A stretch of DNA of 64,000 nt from Enoplosus armatus (lineage: Eukaryota; Chordata; Actinopteri; Centrarchiformes; Enoplosidae). The stretch lies in NCBI RefSeq assembly GCF_043641665.1, contig NC_092196.1:186001-250000 (forward strand), written 5' to 3'. Numbering within the stretch: position 1 is the stretch's first letter; each line of letters opens with the position of its first letter. A program made the translations under genes and the position numbers. Below the pieces are notes generated by a model that was not told the DNA's origin, did not search any database, and worked only from the letters and a program-made list of their open reading frames with translations. Below are positions 12,659 to 26,800 of this stretch, one piece after another.

Positions 12659-15388
12659 AATTCTATCGACATTCCAGAATTCTGATTTTGTTCTAGAATT
12701 CTGAGGTCATTTTAGAATTCTGTCAACATTCTAGAATTCTGAGGTCATTCTAGAATTCTTGTGTCATTCTAGAATTCTGATGACATTCTAGAATTCTGAG
12801 GTCATTCTAGAATTCTGTCAACATTCTAAAATTCTGACGCTGTTCTAGAATTCTGATTTCATTCTAGAATTATGTTGACATTCTAGAATTTTGACTTCGT
12901 TCCAGAATTCTGATGTCATTCTCGAATTCTTTCGACAATCCAGAATTCTGATGTTGTTCTAGAATTCTGATGTCATTTTAGAATTCTGATGACATTCTAG
13001 AATTCTGAGGTCATTCTAGAATTCTGACGCTGTTCTACACTCTGATGTCATTCTAGATATCTGTCAACATTCTAGAATTATGACGCTGTTCTACGATTCT
13101 GTCAACATTCTACAATTCTGATGTCATTCTATAATTCTGATGTCATTCTAGAATCTGATGTCATTTTAGAATTCTGATGACATTCTAGAATTCTGAGGTC
13201 ATTTTAGAATTCTGTCGTCATTCTAGAATTCTGATGTCATTCTAGAATTCTATCGACAATGCAGAATTCTATCGACATTCCAGAATTCTGATGTTGTTCT
13301 AGAATTTTGAGGTCATTCTAGAATTCTGATGTCATTCTAGAATTCTTTCGACATTCCAGAATTCTGATGTTCTAGAATTCTGATGTCATTCTAGAATTCT
13401 TTCGACATTCCAGAATTCTGATGTTCTAGAATTCTGAGGTCATTTTAGAATTTTGTCGTTATTCTAGAAATCTGATGAAATTCTAGAGTTCTGTAAACAT
13501 TCTAAAATTCTGATGTCATTCTACAATTCTGAGGTCATTTTAGAATTCTGTCGACATTGTAGAATTCTGATGTCATTCTAGAATTCTATCGACATTCCAG
13601 AATTCTATCGACATTCCAGAATTCTGATGTTGTTCTAGAATTCTGAGGTCTTTCTAGAATTCTTATGTCATTCTAGAATTCTGTCGACATTCTAGAATTC
13701 TGAGATCATTCAAGAATTCTGATGTCATTCTAGAATTCTGAGGTCATTCTAGAATTCTCATGTCAGTCTAGAATTCTGATGACATTCTAGAATTCTGATG
13801 ACATTCTAGAATTATGATGCTGTTCTACATTTCTGATGTCACTCTAGAATTTTTTCGAGATTCAACAATTCAGTCGACATTCTACAACTCTGAAGTCATT
13901 CTACAACTCTGATGTCAGCCTAAAATTCTGTCAACATTCTAGGATTCTGACTCTGTTCTACACTCTGATGTCATTCTAGATATCTGTCAACATTCTAGAA
14001 TTATGACGCTGAGGTCATTCTAGAATTCTATCGACATTCCAGAATTCTGATTTTGTTCTAGAATTCTGAGGTCATTTTAGAATTCTGTCAACATTCTAGA
14101 ATTCTGAGGTCATTCTAGAATTCTTGTGTCATTCTAGAATTCTGATGACATTCTAGAATTCTGAGGTCATTCTAGAATTCTGTCAACATTCTAAAATTCT
14201 GACGCTGTTCTAGAATTCTGATTTCATTCTAGAATTATGTTGACATTCTAGAATTTTGACTTCGTTCCAGAATTCTGATGTCATTCTCGAATTCTTTCGA
14301 CAATCCAGAATTCTGATGTTGTTCTAGAATTCTGATGTCATTTTAGAATTCTGATGACATTCTAGAATTCTGAGGTCATTCTAGAATTCTGACGCTGTTC
14401 TACACTCTGATGTCATTCTAGATATCTGTCAACATTCTAGAATTATGACGCTGTTCTACGATTCTGTCAACATTCTACAATTCTGATGTCATTCTATAAT
14501 TCTGATGTCATTCTAGAATCTGATGTCATTTTAGAATTCTGATGACATTCTAGAATTCTGAGGTCATTTTAGAATTCTGTCGTCATTCTAGAATTCTGAT
14601 GTCATTCTAGAATTCTATCGACAATGCAGAATTCTATCGACATTCCAGAATTCTGATGTTGTTCTAGAATTTTGAGGTCATTCTAGAATTCTGATGTCAT
14701 TCTAGAATTCTTTCGACATTCCAGAATTCTGATGTTCTAGAATTCTGATGTCATTCTAGAATTCTTTCGACATTCCAGAATTCTGATGTTCTAGAATTCT
14801 GAGGTCATTTTAGAATTTTGTCGTTATTCTAGAAATCTGATGAAATTCTAGAGTTCTGTAAACATTCTAAAATTCTGATGTCATTCTACAATTCTGAGGT
14901 CATTTTAGAATTCTGTCGACATTGTAGAATTCTGATGTCATTCTAGAATTCTATCGACATTCCAGAATTCTATCGACATTCCAGAATTCTGATGTTGTTC
15001 TAGAATTCTGAGGTCTTTCTAGAATTCTTATGTCATTCTAGAATTCTGTCGACATTCTAGAATTCTGAGATCATTCAAGAATTCTGATGTCATTCTAGAA
15101 TTCTGAGGTCATTCTAGAATTCTCATGTCAGTCTAGAATTCTGATGACATTCTAGAATTCTGATGACATTCTAGAATTATGATGCTGTTCTACATTTCTG
15201 ATGTCACTCTAGAATTTTTTCGAGATTCAACAATTCAGTCGACATTCTACAACTCTGAAGTCATTCTACAACTCTGATGTCAGCCTAAAATTCTGTCAAC
15301 ATTCTAGGATTCTGACTCTGTTCTACACTCTGATGTCATTCTAGATATCTGTCAACATTCTAGAATTATGACGCTGAGGTCATTCTAG
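12659..15388 (+). repeat. 1,365-bp tandem duplication inside the satellite
   Basis: Copy 1 is about 12,659-14,023 and copy 2 about 14,024-15,388. Rare variants recur at constant offset, for example the GATTTCATTC unit (12,856 and 14,221) and GACGCTGAGGTCATTC at the end of each copy. The length is not a multiple of 19 because short units are included. Confidence 0.85.
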
Positions 15389-15759
15389 AATTCTGTCGAC
15401 ATTCTAGAATTCTGATGTCATTCTAGAATTATGTTGACATTCTAGAATTTTGACTTTGTTCCAGAATTCTGATGTCATTCTAGAATTCTTTCGACATTCC
15501 AGAATTCTGATGTCATTCTAGAATTCTGATGACATTCTAGAATTCTGAGGTCATTTTAGAATTCTGTCCACATTCAAGAATTCTGAGGTCATTCTAGAAT
15601 TCTTATGTCATTCTGGAATTCTGAGGTCATTTTAGAATTCTGTCGACAATCTAGAATTTTCTCAACATTCTAGAATCCTGAGGTCATTCTAGAATTCTGA
15701 TGACATTCTAGAATTCTGAGGTCATTCTAGAATTCTGTCAACATTCTAGAATTCAGAGG

Positions 15760-17857
15760 TCATTCTAGAATTCTGTCAACATTCTAGAATTCTGACACTG
15801 TTCTAGAATTCTGATGTCATTCTAGAATTCTTTCGACATTCCAGAATTCAGATGTTGTTCAAGAATTCTGAGGTCATTCTAGAATTCTGATGTCATTTTA
15901 GAATTCTGTCGACATTCTATAATTCTGATGACATTCTAGAATTCTGAGGTCATTTTAGAATTCTGTCGTCATTCTAGAATTCTGAGGTCATTCTAGAATT
16001 CTGTCAACATTCTAGAATTCTGACGCTGTTCTAGAATTCTGTTGACATTCTAGAATTCTGTCAACATTCTACAATTCTTATGTCAATCTAGAATTCTGTC
16101 AACATTCTAGAATTCTGAGGTCATTCTAGAATCTGTCGACATTCTATAATTCGGAAGTCATTCTATAATTCTGTAAACATTCTAGAATTCTGACGCTGTT
16201 CTAGAAATCTGATGTCATTCTAGAATTATGTTGACATTCTAGAATTTTGACTTTGTTCCAGAATTCTGATGTCATTCTAGAATTCTTTCGACATTCCAGA
16301 ATTCTGATGTCATTCTAGAATTCTGATGACATTCTAGAATTCTGAGGTCATTTTAGAATTCTGTCCACATTCTAGAATTCTGAGGTCATTCTAGAATTCT
16401 TATGTCATTCTGGAATTCTGAGGTCATTCTAGAATTCTGTCAACATTCTAGAATTCTGACACTGTTCTAGAATTCTGATGTCATTCTAGAATTCTTTCGA
16501 CATTCCAGAATTCAGATGTTGTTCAAGAATTCTGAGGTCATTCTAGAATTCTGATGTCATTTTAGAATTCTGTCGACATTCTGTAATTCTGATGACATTC
16601 TAGAATTCTGAGGTCATTTTAGAATTCTGTCGTCATTCTAGAATTCTGAGGTCATTCTAGAATTCTGCGAACATTCTAGAATTCTGATATTGTTCTAGAA
16701 TTCTTTCGACATTCCAGAATTCTGATGTTCTAGATTTCTGAGGTCATTCTAGAATTCTGATGACATTCTAGAATTCTAAAATGACCTCAGAATTCTAGAA
16801 TGTCATCAGAATTACAGAATGTCGACAGAGTCATTCTAGAATTCTGTCAACATTCTAGAATTCTGACACTGTTCTAGAATTCTGATGTCATTCTAGAATT
16901 CTTTCGACATTCCAGAATTCAGATGTTGTTCAAGAATTCTGAGGTCATTCTAGAATTCTGATGTCATTTTAGAATTCTGTCGACATTCTATAATTCTGAT
17001 GACATTCTAGAATTCTGAGGTCATTTTAGAATTCTGTCGTCATTCTAGAATTCTGAGGTCATTCTAGAATTCTGTCAACATTCTAGAATTCTGACGCTGT
17101 TCTAGAATTCTGTTGACATTCTAGAATTCTGTCAACATTCTACAATTCTTATGTCAATCTAGAATTCTGTCAACATTCTAGAATTCTGAGGTCATTCTAG
17201 AATCTGTCGACATTCTATAATTCGGAAGTCATTCTATAATTCTGTAAACATTCTAGAATTCTGACGCTGTTCTAGAAATCTGATGTCATTCTAGAATTAT
17301 GTTGACATTCTAGAATTTTGACTTTGTTCCAGAATTCTGATGTCATTCTAGAATTCTTTCGACATTCCAGAATTCTGATGTCATTCTAGAATTCTGATGA
17401 CATTCTAGAATTCTGAGGTCATTTTAGAATTCTGTCCACATTCTAGAATTCTGAGGTCATTCTAGAATTCTTATGTCATTCTGGAATTCTGAGGTCATTC
17501 TAGAATTCTGTCAACATTCTAGAATTCTGACACTGTTCTAGAATTCTGATGTCATTCTAGAATTCTTTCGACATTCCAGAATTCAGATGTTGTTCAAGAA
17601 TTCTGAGGTCATTCTAGAATTCTGATGTCATTTTAGAATTCTGTCGACATTCTGTAATTCTGATGACATTCTAGAATTCTGAGGTCATTTTAGAATTCTG
17701 TCGTCATTCTAGAATTCTGAGGTCATTCTAGAATTCTGCGAACATTCTAGAATTCTGATATTGTTCTAGAATTCTTTCGACATTCCAGAATTCTGATGTT
17801 CTAGATTTCTGAGGTCATTCTAGAATTCTGATGACATTCTAGAATTCTGAGGTCATT
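15760..17857 (+). repeat. 1,071-bp duplication with fold-back insert at the junction
   Basis: Copy 1 is about 15,760-16,786 and copy 2 about 16,831-17,857. The rare variant CTGTAATTC lies at 16,581 and 17,652, offset 1,071. Between the copies, about 16,787-16,830 is satellite in reversed orientation (see the separate entry). Confidence 0.85.
16783..16830 (-). repeat. Micro-inversion (fold-back copy) in the satellite
   Basis: About 45-50 bp read in the opposite direction to the surrounding array. Its reverse complement matches the stretch beginning near 16,570, including the diagnostic GTAATTC variant, so it was copied from about 200 bp upstream. The normal orientation resumes at 16,831. Confidence 0.85.
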
Positions 17858-20800
17858 TTAGAATTCTTTCGACATTCCAGAATTCTGATGTTGTTCTAGA
17901 ATTCTGAGGTCATTCTAGAATTCTGATGTTATTCTAGAATTCTTTCGACATTCCAGAATTCTGATGTTCTGGAATTCTTATGTCATTCTAGAATTCTATC
18001 GACATTCCAGAATTCTATCGACATTCCAGAATTCTGATATTGTTCTAGAATTTTGATGTCTTACTAGAATTCTGATGTCATTTTAGAATTCTGATGACAT
18101 TCTAGAATTCTGAGGTCATTCTAGAATTCTGTCAACATTCAAGACTTCTGACGCTGTTCTAGAATTCTGATGTTATTCTAGAATTCTGATGTCATTCTAG
18201 AATTCTGAGGTCATTCTAGAATTGTGATGTAATTCTAGAATTCTCTCGACATTCCACAATTCTGAGGATGTTCTAGAATTCTGATGTCATTCTACTATTC
18301 TGACGTCCTAGAATTAAGATGTCATTCTATAATTCTGACGTTCTAGAATTATGAGGTCATTCTAGAGTTCTGCGAACATTCTAGAATTCTGATATTGTTC
18401 TAGAATTCTTTCGACATTTCAGAATTCTGATGTTCTAGATTTCTGAGGTCATTCTCGAATTCTGATGACATTCTAGAATTCTGAGGTCATTTTAGAATTC
18501 TTTCGACATTCTAGAATTCTGATGTTGTTCTAGAATTTTGAGGTCATTCTAGAATTCTGATGTCATTCTAGAATTCTTTCGACATTCCAGAATTCTGATG
18601 TTCTAGAATTCTGATGTCATTCTAGAATTCTTTCGACATTCCAGAATTCTGATGTTCTAGAATTCTGAGGTTATTTTAGAATTTTGTCGTTATTCTAGAA
18701 ATCTGATGAAATTCTAGAGTTCTGTAAACATTCTAAAATTCTGATGTCATTTTAGAATTCTGTCGACATTGTAGAATTCTGATGTCATTCTAGAATTCTA
18801 TCGACATTCCAGAATTCTATCGACATTCCAGAATTCTGATGTTGTTCTAGAATTCTGAGGTCTTTCTAGAATTCTTATGTCATTCTAGAATTCTGTCGAC
18901 ATTCTAGAATTCTTTCGACATTCCAGAATTCTGATGTCATTCTAGAATTCTGATGACATTCTAGAATTCTGAGGTCATTTTAGAATTCTGTCCACATTCT
19001 AGAATTCTGAGGTCATTCTAGAATTCTTATGTCATTCTGGAATTCTGAAGTCATTTTAGAATTCTGTCGACAATCTAGAATTTTCTCAACATTCTAGAAT
19101 TCTGAGGTCATTCTAGAATTCTGATGACATTCTAGAATTCTGAGGTCATTCTAGAATTCTGTCAACATTCTAGAATTCTGATGTCATTCTAGAATTCTGT
19201 CAACATTCTAGAATTCTGACACTGTTCTAGAATTCTGATGTCATTCTAGAATTCTTTCGACATTCCAGAATTCAGATGTTGTTCAAGAATTCTGAGGTCA
19301 TTCTAGAATTCTGATGTCATTTTAGAATTCTGTCGACATTCTATAATTCTGATGACATTCTAGAATTCTGAGGTCATTTTAGAATTCTGTCAACATTCTA
19401 GAATTCTGACGCTGTTCTAGAATTCTGATGACATTCTAGAATTCTGTCAACATTCTACAATTCTTATGTCAATCTAGAATTCTGTCAACATTCTAGAATT
19501 CTGAGGTCATTCTAGAATTCTGTCGACATTCTATAATTCGGAAGTCATTCTATAATTCTGTAAACATTCTAGAATTCTGACGCTGTTCTAGAATTCTGAT
19601 GTCATTCTAGAATTATGTTGACATTCTAGAATTTTGACTTTGTTCCAGAATTCTGATGTCATTCTAGAATTCTTTCGACATTCCAGAATTCTGATGTCAT
19701 TCTAGAATTCTGATGACATTCTAGAATTCTGAGGTCATTTTAGAATTCTGTCCACATTCTAGAATTCTGAGGTCATTCTAGAATTCTTATGTCATTCTGG
19801 AATTCTGAGGTCATTTTAGAATTCTGTCGACAATCTAGAATTTTCTCAACATTCTAGAATTCTGAGGTCATTCTAGAATTCTGATGACATTCTAGAATTC
19901 TGAGGTCATTCTAGAATTCTGTCAACATTCTAGAATTCTGAGGTCATTCTAGAATTCTGTCAACATTCTAGAATTCTGACACTGTTCTAGAATTCTGATG
20001 TCATTCTAGAATTCTTTCGACATTCCAGAATTCAGATGTTGTTCAAGAATTCTGAGGTCATTCTAGAATTCTGATGTCATTTTAGAATTCTGTCGACATT
20101 CTATAATTCTGATGACATTCTAGAATTCTGAGGTCATTTTAGAATTCTGTCGTCATTCTAGAATTCTGAGGTCATTCTAGAATTCTGCGAACATTCTAGA
20201 ATTCTGATATTGTTCTAGAATTCTTTCGACATTCCAGAATTCTGATGTTCTAGATTTCTGAGGTCATTCTAGAATTCTGATGACATTCTAGAATTCTGAG
20301 GTCATTTTAGAATTCTTTCGACATTCCAGAATTCTGATGTTGTTCTAGAATTCTGAGGTCATTCTAGAATTCTAATGTCATTCTAGAATTCTTTCGACAT
20401 TCCAGAATTCTGATGTTCTAGAATTCTGATGTCATTCTAGAATTCTATCGACATTCCAGAATTCTATCGACATTCCAGAATTCTGATATTGTTCTAGAAT
20501 TTTGATGTCTTACTAGAATTCTGATGTCATTTTAGAATTCTGTCAACATTCAAGAATTCTGACGCTGTTCTAGAATTCTGATGTTATTCTAGAATTCTGA
20601 GGTCATTCTAGAATTCTGAGGTCATTCTAGAATTCTGATGACATTCTAGAATTCTGAGGTCATTTTAGAATTCTGTCCACATTCTAGAATTCTGAGGTCA
20701 TTCTAGAATTCTTATGTCATTCTGGAATTCTGAGGTCATTCTAGAATTCTGTCAACATTCTAGAATTCTGACACTGTTCTAGAATTCTGATGTCATTCTA

Positions 20801-23800
20801 GAATTCTTTCGACATTCCAGAATTCAGATGTTGTTCAAGAATTCTGAGGTCATTCTAGAATTCTGATGTCATTTTAGAATTCTGTCGACATTCTATAATT
20901 CTGATGACATTCTAGAATTCTGAGGTCATTTTAGAATTCTGTCGTCATTCTAGAATTCTGAGGTCATTCTAGAATTCTGTCAACATTCTAGAATTCTGAC
21001 GCTGTTCTAGAATTCTGTTGACATTCTAGAATTCTGTCAACATTCTACAATTCTTATGTCAATCTAGAATTCTGTCAACATTCTAGAATTCTGAGGTCAT
21101 TCTAGAATCTGTCGACATTCTATAATTCGGAAGTCATTCTATAATTCTGTAAACATTCTAGAATTCTGACGCTGTTCTAGAAATCTGATGTCATTCTAGA
21201 ATTATGTTGACATTCTAGAATTTTGACTTTGTTCCAGAATTCTGATGTCATTCTAGAATTCTTTCGACATTCCAGAATTCTGATGTCATTCTAGAATTCT
21301 GATGACATTCTAGAATTCTGAGGTCATTCTAGAATTCTGATGACATTCTAGAATTCTGAGGTCATTCTAGAATTCTGTCAACATTCTAGAATTCTGAGGT
21401 CATTCTAGAATTCTGTCAACATTCTAGAATTCTGACACTGTTCTAGAATTCTGATGTCATTCTAGAATTCTTTCGACATTCCAGAATTCAGATGTTGTTC
21501 AAGAATTCTGAGGTCATTCTAGAATTCTGATGTCATTTTAGAATTCTGTCGACATTCTATAATTCTGATGACATTCTAGAATTCTGAGGTCATTTTAGAA
21601 TTCTGTCGTCATTCTAGAATTCTGAGGTCATTCTAGAATTCTGCGAACATTCTAGAATTCTGATATTGTTCTAGAATTCTTTCGACATTCCAGAATTCTG
21701 ATGTTCTAGATTTCTGAGGTCATTCTAGAATTCTGATGACATTCTAGAATTCTGAGGTCATTTTAGAATTCTTTCGACATTCCAGAATTCTGATGTTGTT
21801 CTAGAATTTTGAGGTCATTCTAGAATTCTGATGTCATTCTAGAATTCTTTCGACATTCCAGAATTCTGATGTTCTAGAATTCTGATGTCATTCTAGAATT
21901 CTTTCGACATTCCAGAATTCTGATGTTCTAGAATTCTGAGGTCATTTTAGAATTTTGTCGTTATTCTAGAAATCTGATGAAATTCTAGAGTTCTGTAAAC
22001 ATTCTAAAATTCTGATGTCATTCTACAATTCTGAGGTCATTTTAGAATTCTGTCGACATTGTAGAATTCTGATGTCATTCTAGAATTCTATCGACATTCC
22101 AGAATTCTATCGACATTCCAGAATTCTGATGTTGTTCTAGAATTCTGAGGTCTTTCTAGAATTCTTATGTCATTCTAGAATTCTGTCGACATTCTAGATT
22201 TCTGAGATCATTCTAGAATTTTGATGTCATTCTAGAATTCTGAGGTCATTCTAGAATTCTCATGTCAGTCTAGAATTCTGATGACATTCTAGAATTCTGA
22301 GGTCATTTTAGAATTCTGTCGTCATTCTAGAATTCTGAGGTCATTCTAGAATTCTGTCAACATTCTAGAATTCTGACGCTGTTCTAGAATTCTGATGACA
22401 TTCTAGAATTCTGTCAACATTCTACAATTCTTATGTCAATCTAGAATTCTGTCAACATTCTAGAATTCTGAGGTCATTCTAGAATTCTGTCGACATTCTA
22501 TAATTCGGAAGTCATTCTATAATTCTGTAAACATTCTAGAATTCTGACGCTGTTCTAGAATTCTGATGTCATTCTAGAATTATGTTGACATTCTAGAATT
22601 TTGACTTTGTTCCAGAATTCTGATGTCATTCTAGAATTCTTTCGACATTCCAGAATTCTGATGTCATTCTAGAATTCTGATGACATTCTAGAATTCTGAG
22701 GTCATTTTAGAATTCTGTCCACATTCTAGAATTCTGAGGTCATTCTAGAATTCTTATGTCATTCTGGAATTCTGAGGTCATTTTAGAATTCTGTCGACAA
22801 TCTAGAATTTTCTCAACATTCTAGAATTCTGAGGTCATTCTAGAATTCTGATGACATTCTAGAATTCTGAGGTCATTCTAGAATTCTGTCAACATTCTAG
22901 AATTCTGAGGTCATTCTAGAATTCTGTCAACATTCTAGAATTCTGACACTGTTCTAGAATTCTGATGTCATTCTAGAATTCTTTCGACATTCCAGAATTC
23001 AGATGTTGTTCAAGAATTCTGAGGTCATTCTAGAATTCTGATGTCATTTTAGAATTCTGTCGACATTCTATAATTCTGATGACATTCTAGAATTCTGAGG
23101 TCATTTTAGAATTCTGTCGTCATTCTAGAATTCTGAGGTCATTCTAGAATTCTGCGAACATTCTAGAATTCTGATATTGTTCTAGAATTCTTTCGACATT
23201 CCAGAATTCTGATGTTCTAGATTTCTGAGGTCATTCTAGAATTCTGATGACATTCTAGAATTCTGAGGTCATTTTAGAATTCTTTCGACATTCCAGAATT
23301 CTGATGTTGTTCTAGAATTCTGAGGTCATTCTAGAATTCTAATGTCATTCTAGAATTCTTTCGACATTCCAGAATTCTGATGTTCTAGAATTCTGATGTC
23401 ATTCTAGAATTCTATCGACATTCCAGAATTCTATCGACATTCCAGAATTCTGATATTGTTCTAGAATTTTGATGTCTTACTAGAATTCTGATGTCATTTT
23501 AGAATTCTGATGACATTCTAGAATTCTGAGGTCATTCTAGAATTCTGTCAACATTCAAGAATTCTGACGCTGTTCTAGAATTCTGATGTTATTCTAGAAT
23601 TCTGAGGTCATTCTAGAATTCTGAGGTCATTCTAGAATTCTGATGTCATTCTAGAATTCTGAGGTCATTCTAGAATTGTGATGTAATTCTAGAATTCTCT
23701 CGACATTCCACAATTCTGAGGATGTTCTAGAATTCTGATGTCATTCTACTATTCTGACGTCCTAGAATTAAGATGTCATTCTATAATTCTGACGTTCTAG

Positions 23801-26800
23801 AATTATGAGGTCATTCTAGAATTCTGCGAACATTCTAGAATTCTGATATTGTTCTAGAATTCTTTCGACATTCCAGAATTCTGATGTTCTAGATTTCTGA
23901 GGTCATTCTAGAATTCTGATGACATTCTAGAATTCTGAGGTCATTTTAGAATTCTTTCGACATTCCAGAATTCTGATGTTGTTCTAGAATTTTGAGGTCA
24001 TTCTAGAATTCTGATGTCATTCTAGAATTCTTTCGACGTTCCAGAATTCTGATGTTCTAGAATTCTGATGTCATTCTAGAATTCTTTCGACATTCCAGAA
24101 TTCTGATGTTCTAGAATTCTGAGGTCATTTTAGAATTTTGTCGTTATTCTAGAAATCTGATGAAATTCTAGAGTTCTGTAAACATTCTAAAATTCTGATG
24201 TCATTCTACAATTCTGAGGTCATTTTAGAATTCTTTCGACATTCCAGAATTCTGATGTTGTTCTAGAATTTTGAGGTCATTCTAGAATTCTGATGTCATT
24301 CTAGAATTCTTTCGACATTCCAGAATTCTGATGTTCTAGAATTCTGATGTCATTCTAGAATTCTTTCGACATTCCAGAATTCTGATGTTCTAGAATTCTG
24401 AGGTCATTTTAGAATTTTGTCGTTATTCTAGAAATCTGATGAAATTCTAGAGTTCTGTAAACATTCTAAAATTCTGATGTCATTCTACAATTCTGAGGTC
24501 ATTTTAGAATTCTGTCGACATTGTAGAATTCTGATGTCATTCTAGAATTCTATCGACATTCCAGAATTCTATCGACATTCCAGAATTCTGATGTTGTTCT
24601 AGAATTCTGAGGTCTTTCTAGAATTCTTATGTCATTCTAGAATTCTGTCGACATTCTAGAATTCTGAGATCATTCTAGAATTCTGATGTTATTCTAGAAT
24701 TCTGAGGTCATTCTAGAATTCTCATGTCAGTCTAGAATTCTGATGACATTCTAGAATTCTGATGACATTCTAGAATTATGATGCTGTTCTACATTTCTGA
24801 TGTCACTCTAGAATTTTTTCGAGATTCAACAATTCAGTCGACATTCTACAACTCTGAAGTCATTCTACAACTCTGATGTCAGCCTAAAATTCTGTCAACA
24901 TTCTAGGATTCTGACTCTGTTCTACACTCTGATGTCATTCTAGATATCTGTCAACATTCTAGAATTATGACGCTGAGGTCATTCTAGAATTCTGTCGACA
25001 TTCTAGAATTCTGATGTCATTTTAGAATTCTGATGACATTCTAGAATTCTGAGGTCATTCTAGAATTCTGTCAACATTCAAGAATTCTGACGCTGTTCTA
25101 GAATTCTGATGTCATTCTACTATTCTGACGTCCTAGAATTAAGATGTCATTCTATAATTCTGACGTTCTAGAATTATGAGGTCATTCTAGAATTCTGCGA
25201 ACATTCTAGAATTCTGATATCGTTCTAGAATTCTTTCGACATTCCAGAATTCTGATGTTCTAGATTTCTGAGGTCATTCTAGAATTCTGATGACATTCTA
25301 GAATTCTGAGGTCATTTTAGAATTCTTTCGACATTCCAGAATTCTGATGTTGTTCTAGAATTTTGAGGTCATTCTAGAATTCTGATGTCATTCTAGAATT
25401 CTTTCGACATTCCAGAATTCTGATGTTCTAGAATTCTGATGTCATTCTAGAATTCTTTCGACATTCCAGAATTCTGATGTTCTAGAATTCTGAGGTCATT
25501 TTAGAATTTTGTCGTTATTCTAGAAATCTGATGAAATTCTAGAGTTCTGTAAACATTCTAAAATTCTGATGTCATTCTACAATTCTGAGGTCATTTTAGA
25601 ATTCTGTCGACATTGTAGAATTCTGATGTCATTCTAGAATTCTATCGACATTCCAGAATTCTATCGACATTCCAGAATTCTGATGTTGTTCTAGAATTCT
25701 GAGGTCTTTCTAGAATTCTTATGTCATTCTAGAATTCTGTCGACATTCTAGAATTCTGAGATCATTCTAGAATTCTGTCGTCATTCTAGAATTCTCATGT
25801 CAGTCTAGAATTCTGATGACATTCTAGAATTCTGATGACATTCTAGAATTATGATGCTGTTCTACATTTCTGATGTCACTCTAGAATTTTTTCGAGATTC
25901 AACAATTCAGTCGACATTCTACAACTCTGAAGTCATTCTACAACTCTGATGTCAGCCTAAAATTCTGTCAACATTCTAGGATTCTGACTGTTCTACACTC
26001 TGATGTCATTCTAGATATCTGTCAACATTCTAGAATTATGACGCTGAGGTCATTCTAGAATTCTGTCGACATTCTAGAATTCTGATGTCATTCTAGAATT
26101 CTGTCAACATTCTAGAATTCTGACGCTGTTCGAGAATTCTGATGACATTCTAGAATTCTGTCAACATTCTACAATTCTTATGTCAATCTAGAATTCTGTC
26201 AACATTCTAGAATTCTGAGGTCATTCTAGAATTCTGTCGACATTCTAGAATTCTGAAGTCATTCTATAATTCTGTCAACATTCTAGAATTCTGACGCTGT
26301 TCTAGAATTCTGATGTCATTCTAGAATTATGTTGACATTCTAGAATTTTGACTTTGTTCCAGAATTCTGATGTCATTCTAGAATTCTTTCGACATTCCAG
26401 AACTCTGATGTCATTCTAGAATTCTGATGACATTCTAGAATTCTGAGGTCATTTTAGAATTCTGTCCACATTCTAGAATTCTGAGGTCATTCTAGAATTC
26501 TTATGTCATTCTGGAATTCTGAGGTCATTTTAGAATTCTGTCGACAATCTAGAATTTTCTCAACATTCTAGAATTCTGAGGTCATTCTAGAATTCTGATG
26601 ACATTCTAGAATTCTGAGGTCATTCTAGAATTCTGTCAAAATTCTAGAATTCTGAGGTCATTCTAGAATTCTGTCAACATTCTAGAATTCTGACACTATT
26701 CTAGAATTCTGATGTCATTCTAGAATTCTTTCGACATTCCAGAATTCAGATGTTGTTCAAGAATTCTGAGGTCATTCTAGAATTCTGATGTCATTTTAGA

